Assembly (NCBI GenBank): GCA_040904785.1
Contig: JBBDSV010000016.1
Span: 1 to 51,737 of the forward strand
DNA: 51,737 nt
From: JBBDSV01 sp040904785
Lineage (GTDB): Bacteria; Actinomycetota; Nitriliruptoria; Nitriliruptorales; Nitriliruptoraceae
Direction of reading: 5' to 3'
The position numbers were made by a program, and so were the translations under genes. How positions within the stretch are numbered: position 1 is the first letter of the stretch; each line of letters starts with the position of its first letter. Shown in pieces: positions 51,576 through 51,737 of this stretch. A model generated the notes under the pieces. That model was not told the origin of the DNA. It saw only the letters and a program-made list of their open reading frames with translations, and did not search any database.

Positions 51576-51737
51576 TCACTCGACGGTCGACGCATCGCGC
51601 AGGTTGAGCACAACGATGCGCGGGTCCGTCATGTCCTCAACGGCATACCGCGGCCCTTCGAGTCCGTACCCACTGGCCTTGACCCCGCCGTAGGGCATGA
51701 GATCGGCGTGGTAGCTCGACGTGTCATTGATCATCAC
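51576..51737 (-). CDS. Aldehyde dehydrogenase family protein, C-terminal end (cut by window edge)
   Basis: The last 53 residues of a frame open to the right edge: NDTSSYHADLMPYGGVKASG, EGPRYAVEDMTDPR, then IVVLNL. MPYGGVKxSG and EGPRYA are the C-terminal motifs of NAD(P)-dependent aldehyde dehydrogenases, close in style to lactaldehyde/phosphonoacetaldehyde dehydrogenases. The catalytic Cys and Glu lie outside the window. It converges on the GntR gene with a 33-nt gap. Confidence 0.85.
   Translation of the reverse strand: MMINDTSSYHADLMPYGGVKASGYGLEGPRYAVEDMTDPRIVVLNLRDASTVE

Overview
The window is GC-rich, tightly packed bacterial chromosome, most likely from an actinomycete outside the classical genera (the class Acidimicrobiia, for example Ilumatobacter-like marine or soil lineages, is my best guess). 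This rests on roughly two-thirds GC, GTG start codons in about half of the genes, a DUF4191 membrane protein between pth and mfd, a glmU-prs-rplY-pth-mfd-mazG neighbourhood of the kind known from Mycobacterium, and a monoderm-style Tad pilus cluster with no secretin gene. The exact taxon is inference. Both ends are cut inside genes: mazG on the left and an aldehyde dehydrogenase on the right. I found no tRNA, rRNA, CRISPR array, insertion sequence or phage gene, and nothing that points to recent transfer.

Region 1 (1-15.7 kb) is housekeeping with a metal-uptake insert: MazG (partial), a SurA/PpiC-like lipoprotein foldase, a Fur/Zur-type repressor, a metal ABC permease and its divergently transcribed ATPase, an MFS exporter, exonuclease III, a second MFS protein, then a minus-strand run glmU, prs, rplY (L25/CTC), pth, DUF4191, mfd. 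Several of its junctions overlap by 4 nt.

Region 2 (15.7-24.4 kb) holds a MmgE/PrpD-family protein coupled to a fosmidomycin-resistance-like MFS protein, a stand-alone MsmK/UgpC-type ATPase, two tandem CNNM/CBS/CorC-HlyC membrane proteins, a DHDPS-superfamily lyase with a non-DapA active site, and an RDD membrane protein.

Region 3 (24.4-31.3 kb) is one long minus-strand block. A sugar-type ABC importer (MalG-like permease, lipoprotein binding protein, MalF-like permease) has no ATPase of its own. It runs by an 8-nt overlap into an ABC-2 exporter trio: ATPase, permease and an unrecognised 457-residue extracytoplasmic protein. The binding-protein gene is bracketed by two strong intercistronic hairpins. 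A good -35/-10 promoter lies before the first gene. The orphan MsmK-type ATPase 8 kb away is the obvious candidate to energise the importer.

Region 4 (31.3-42.2 kb) has a divergent two-component system (a kinase with about 8 membrane segments, and a LuxR/NarL-type regulator) facing a full minus-strand Tad (type IVc) pilus operon: flp, tadE, tadG-like, cpaB, tadZ, tadA, tadB, tadC. Upstream of flp is an EnvC/NlpD-like M23 peptidase. A perfect hairpin separates the pilin gene from the assembly genes, which suggests differential expression.

Region 5 (42.2-51.7 kb) is catabolic: hydantoinase/oxoprolinase HyuA-HyuB, an unknown acidic single-pass membrane protein, class II fumarase, an MFS transporter, a TcuA-like flavoprotein, a divergent GntR/FCD regulator with a perfect 16-bp palindrome in the shared promoter region, and the C-terminus of an aldehyde dehydrogenase. 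Together regions 2 and 5 suggest use of organic acids and amide-ring compounds, but the substrates are not determined by sequence alone.
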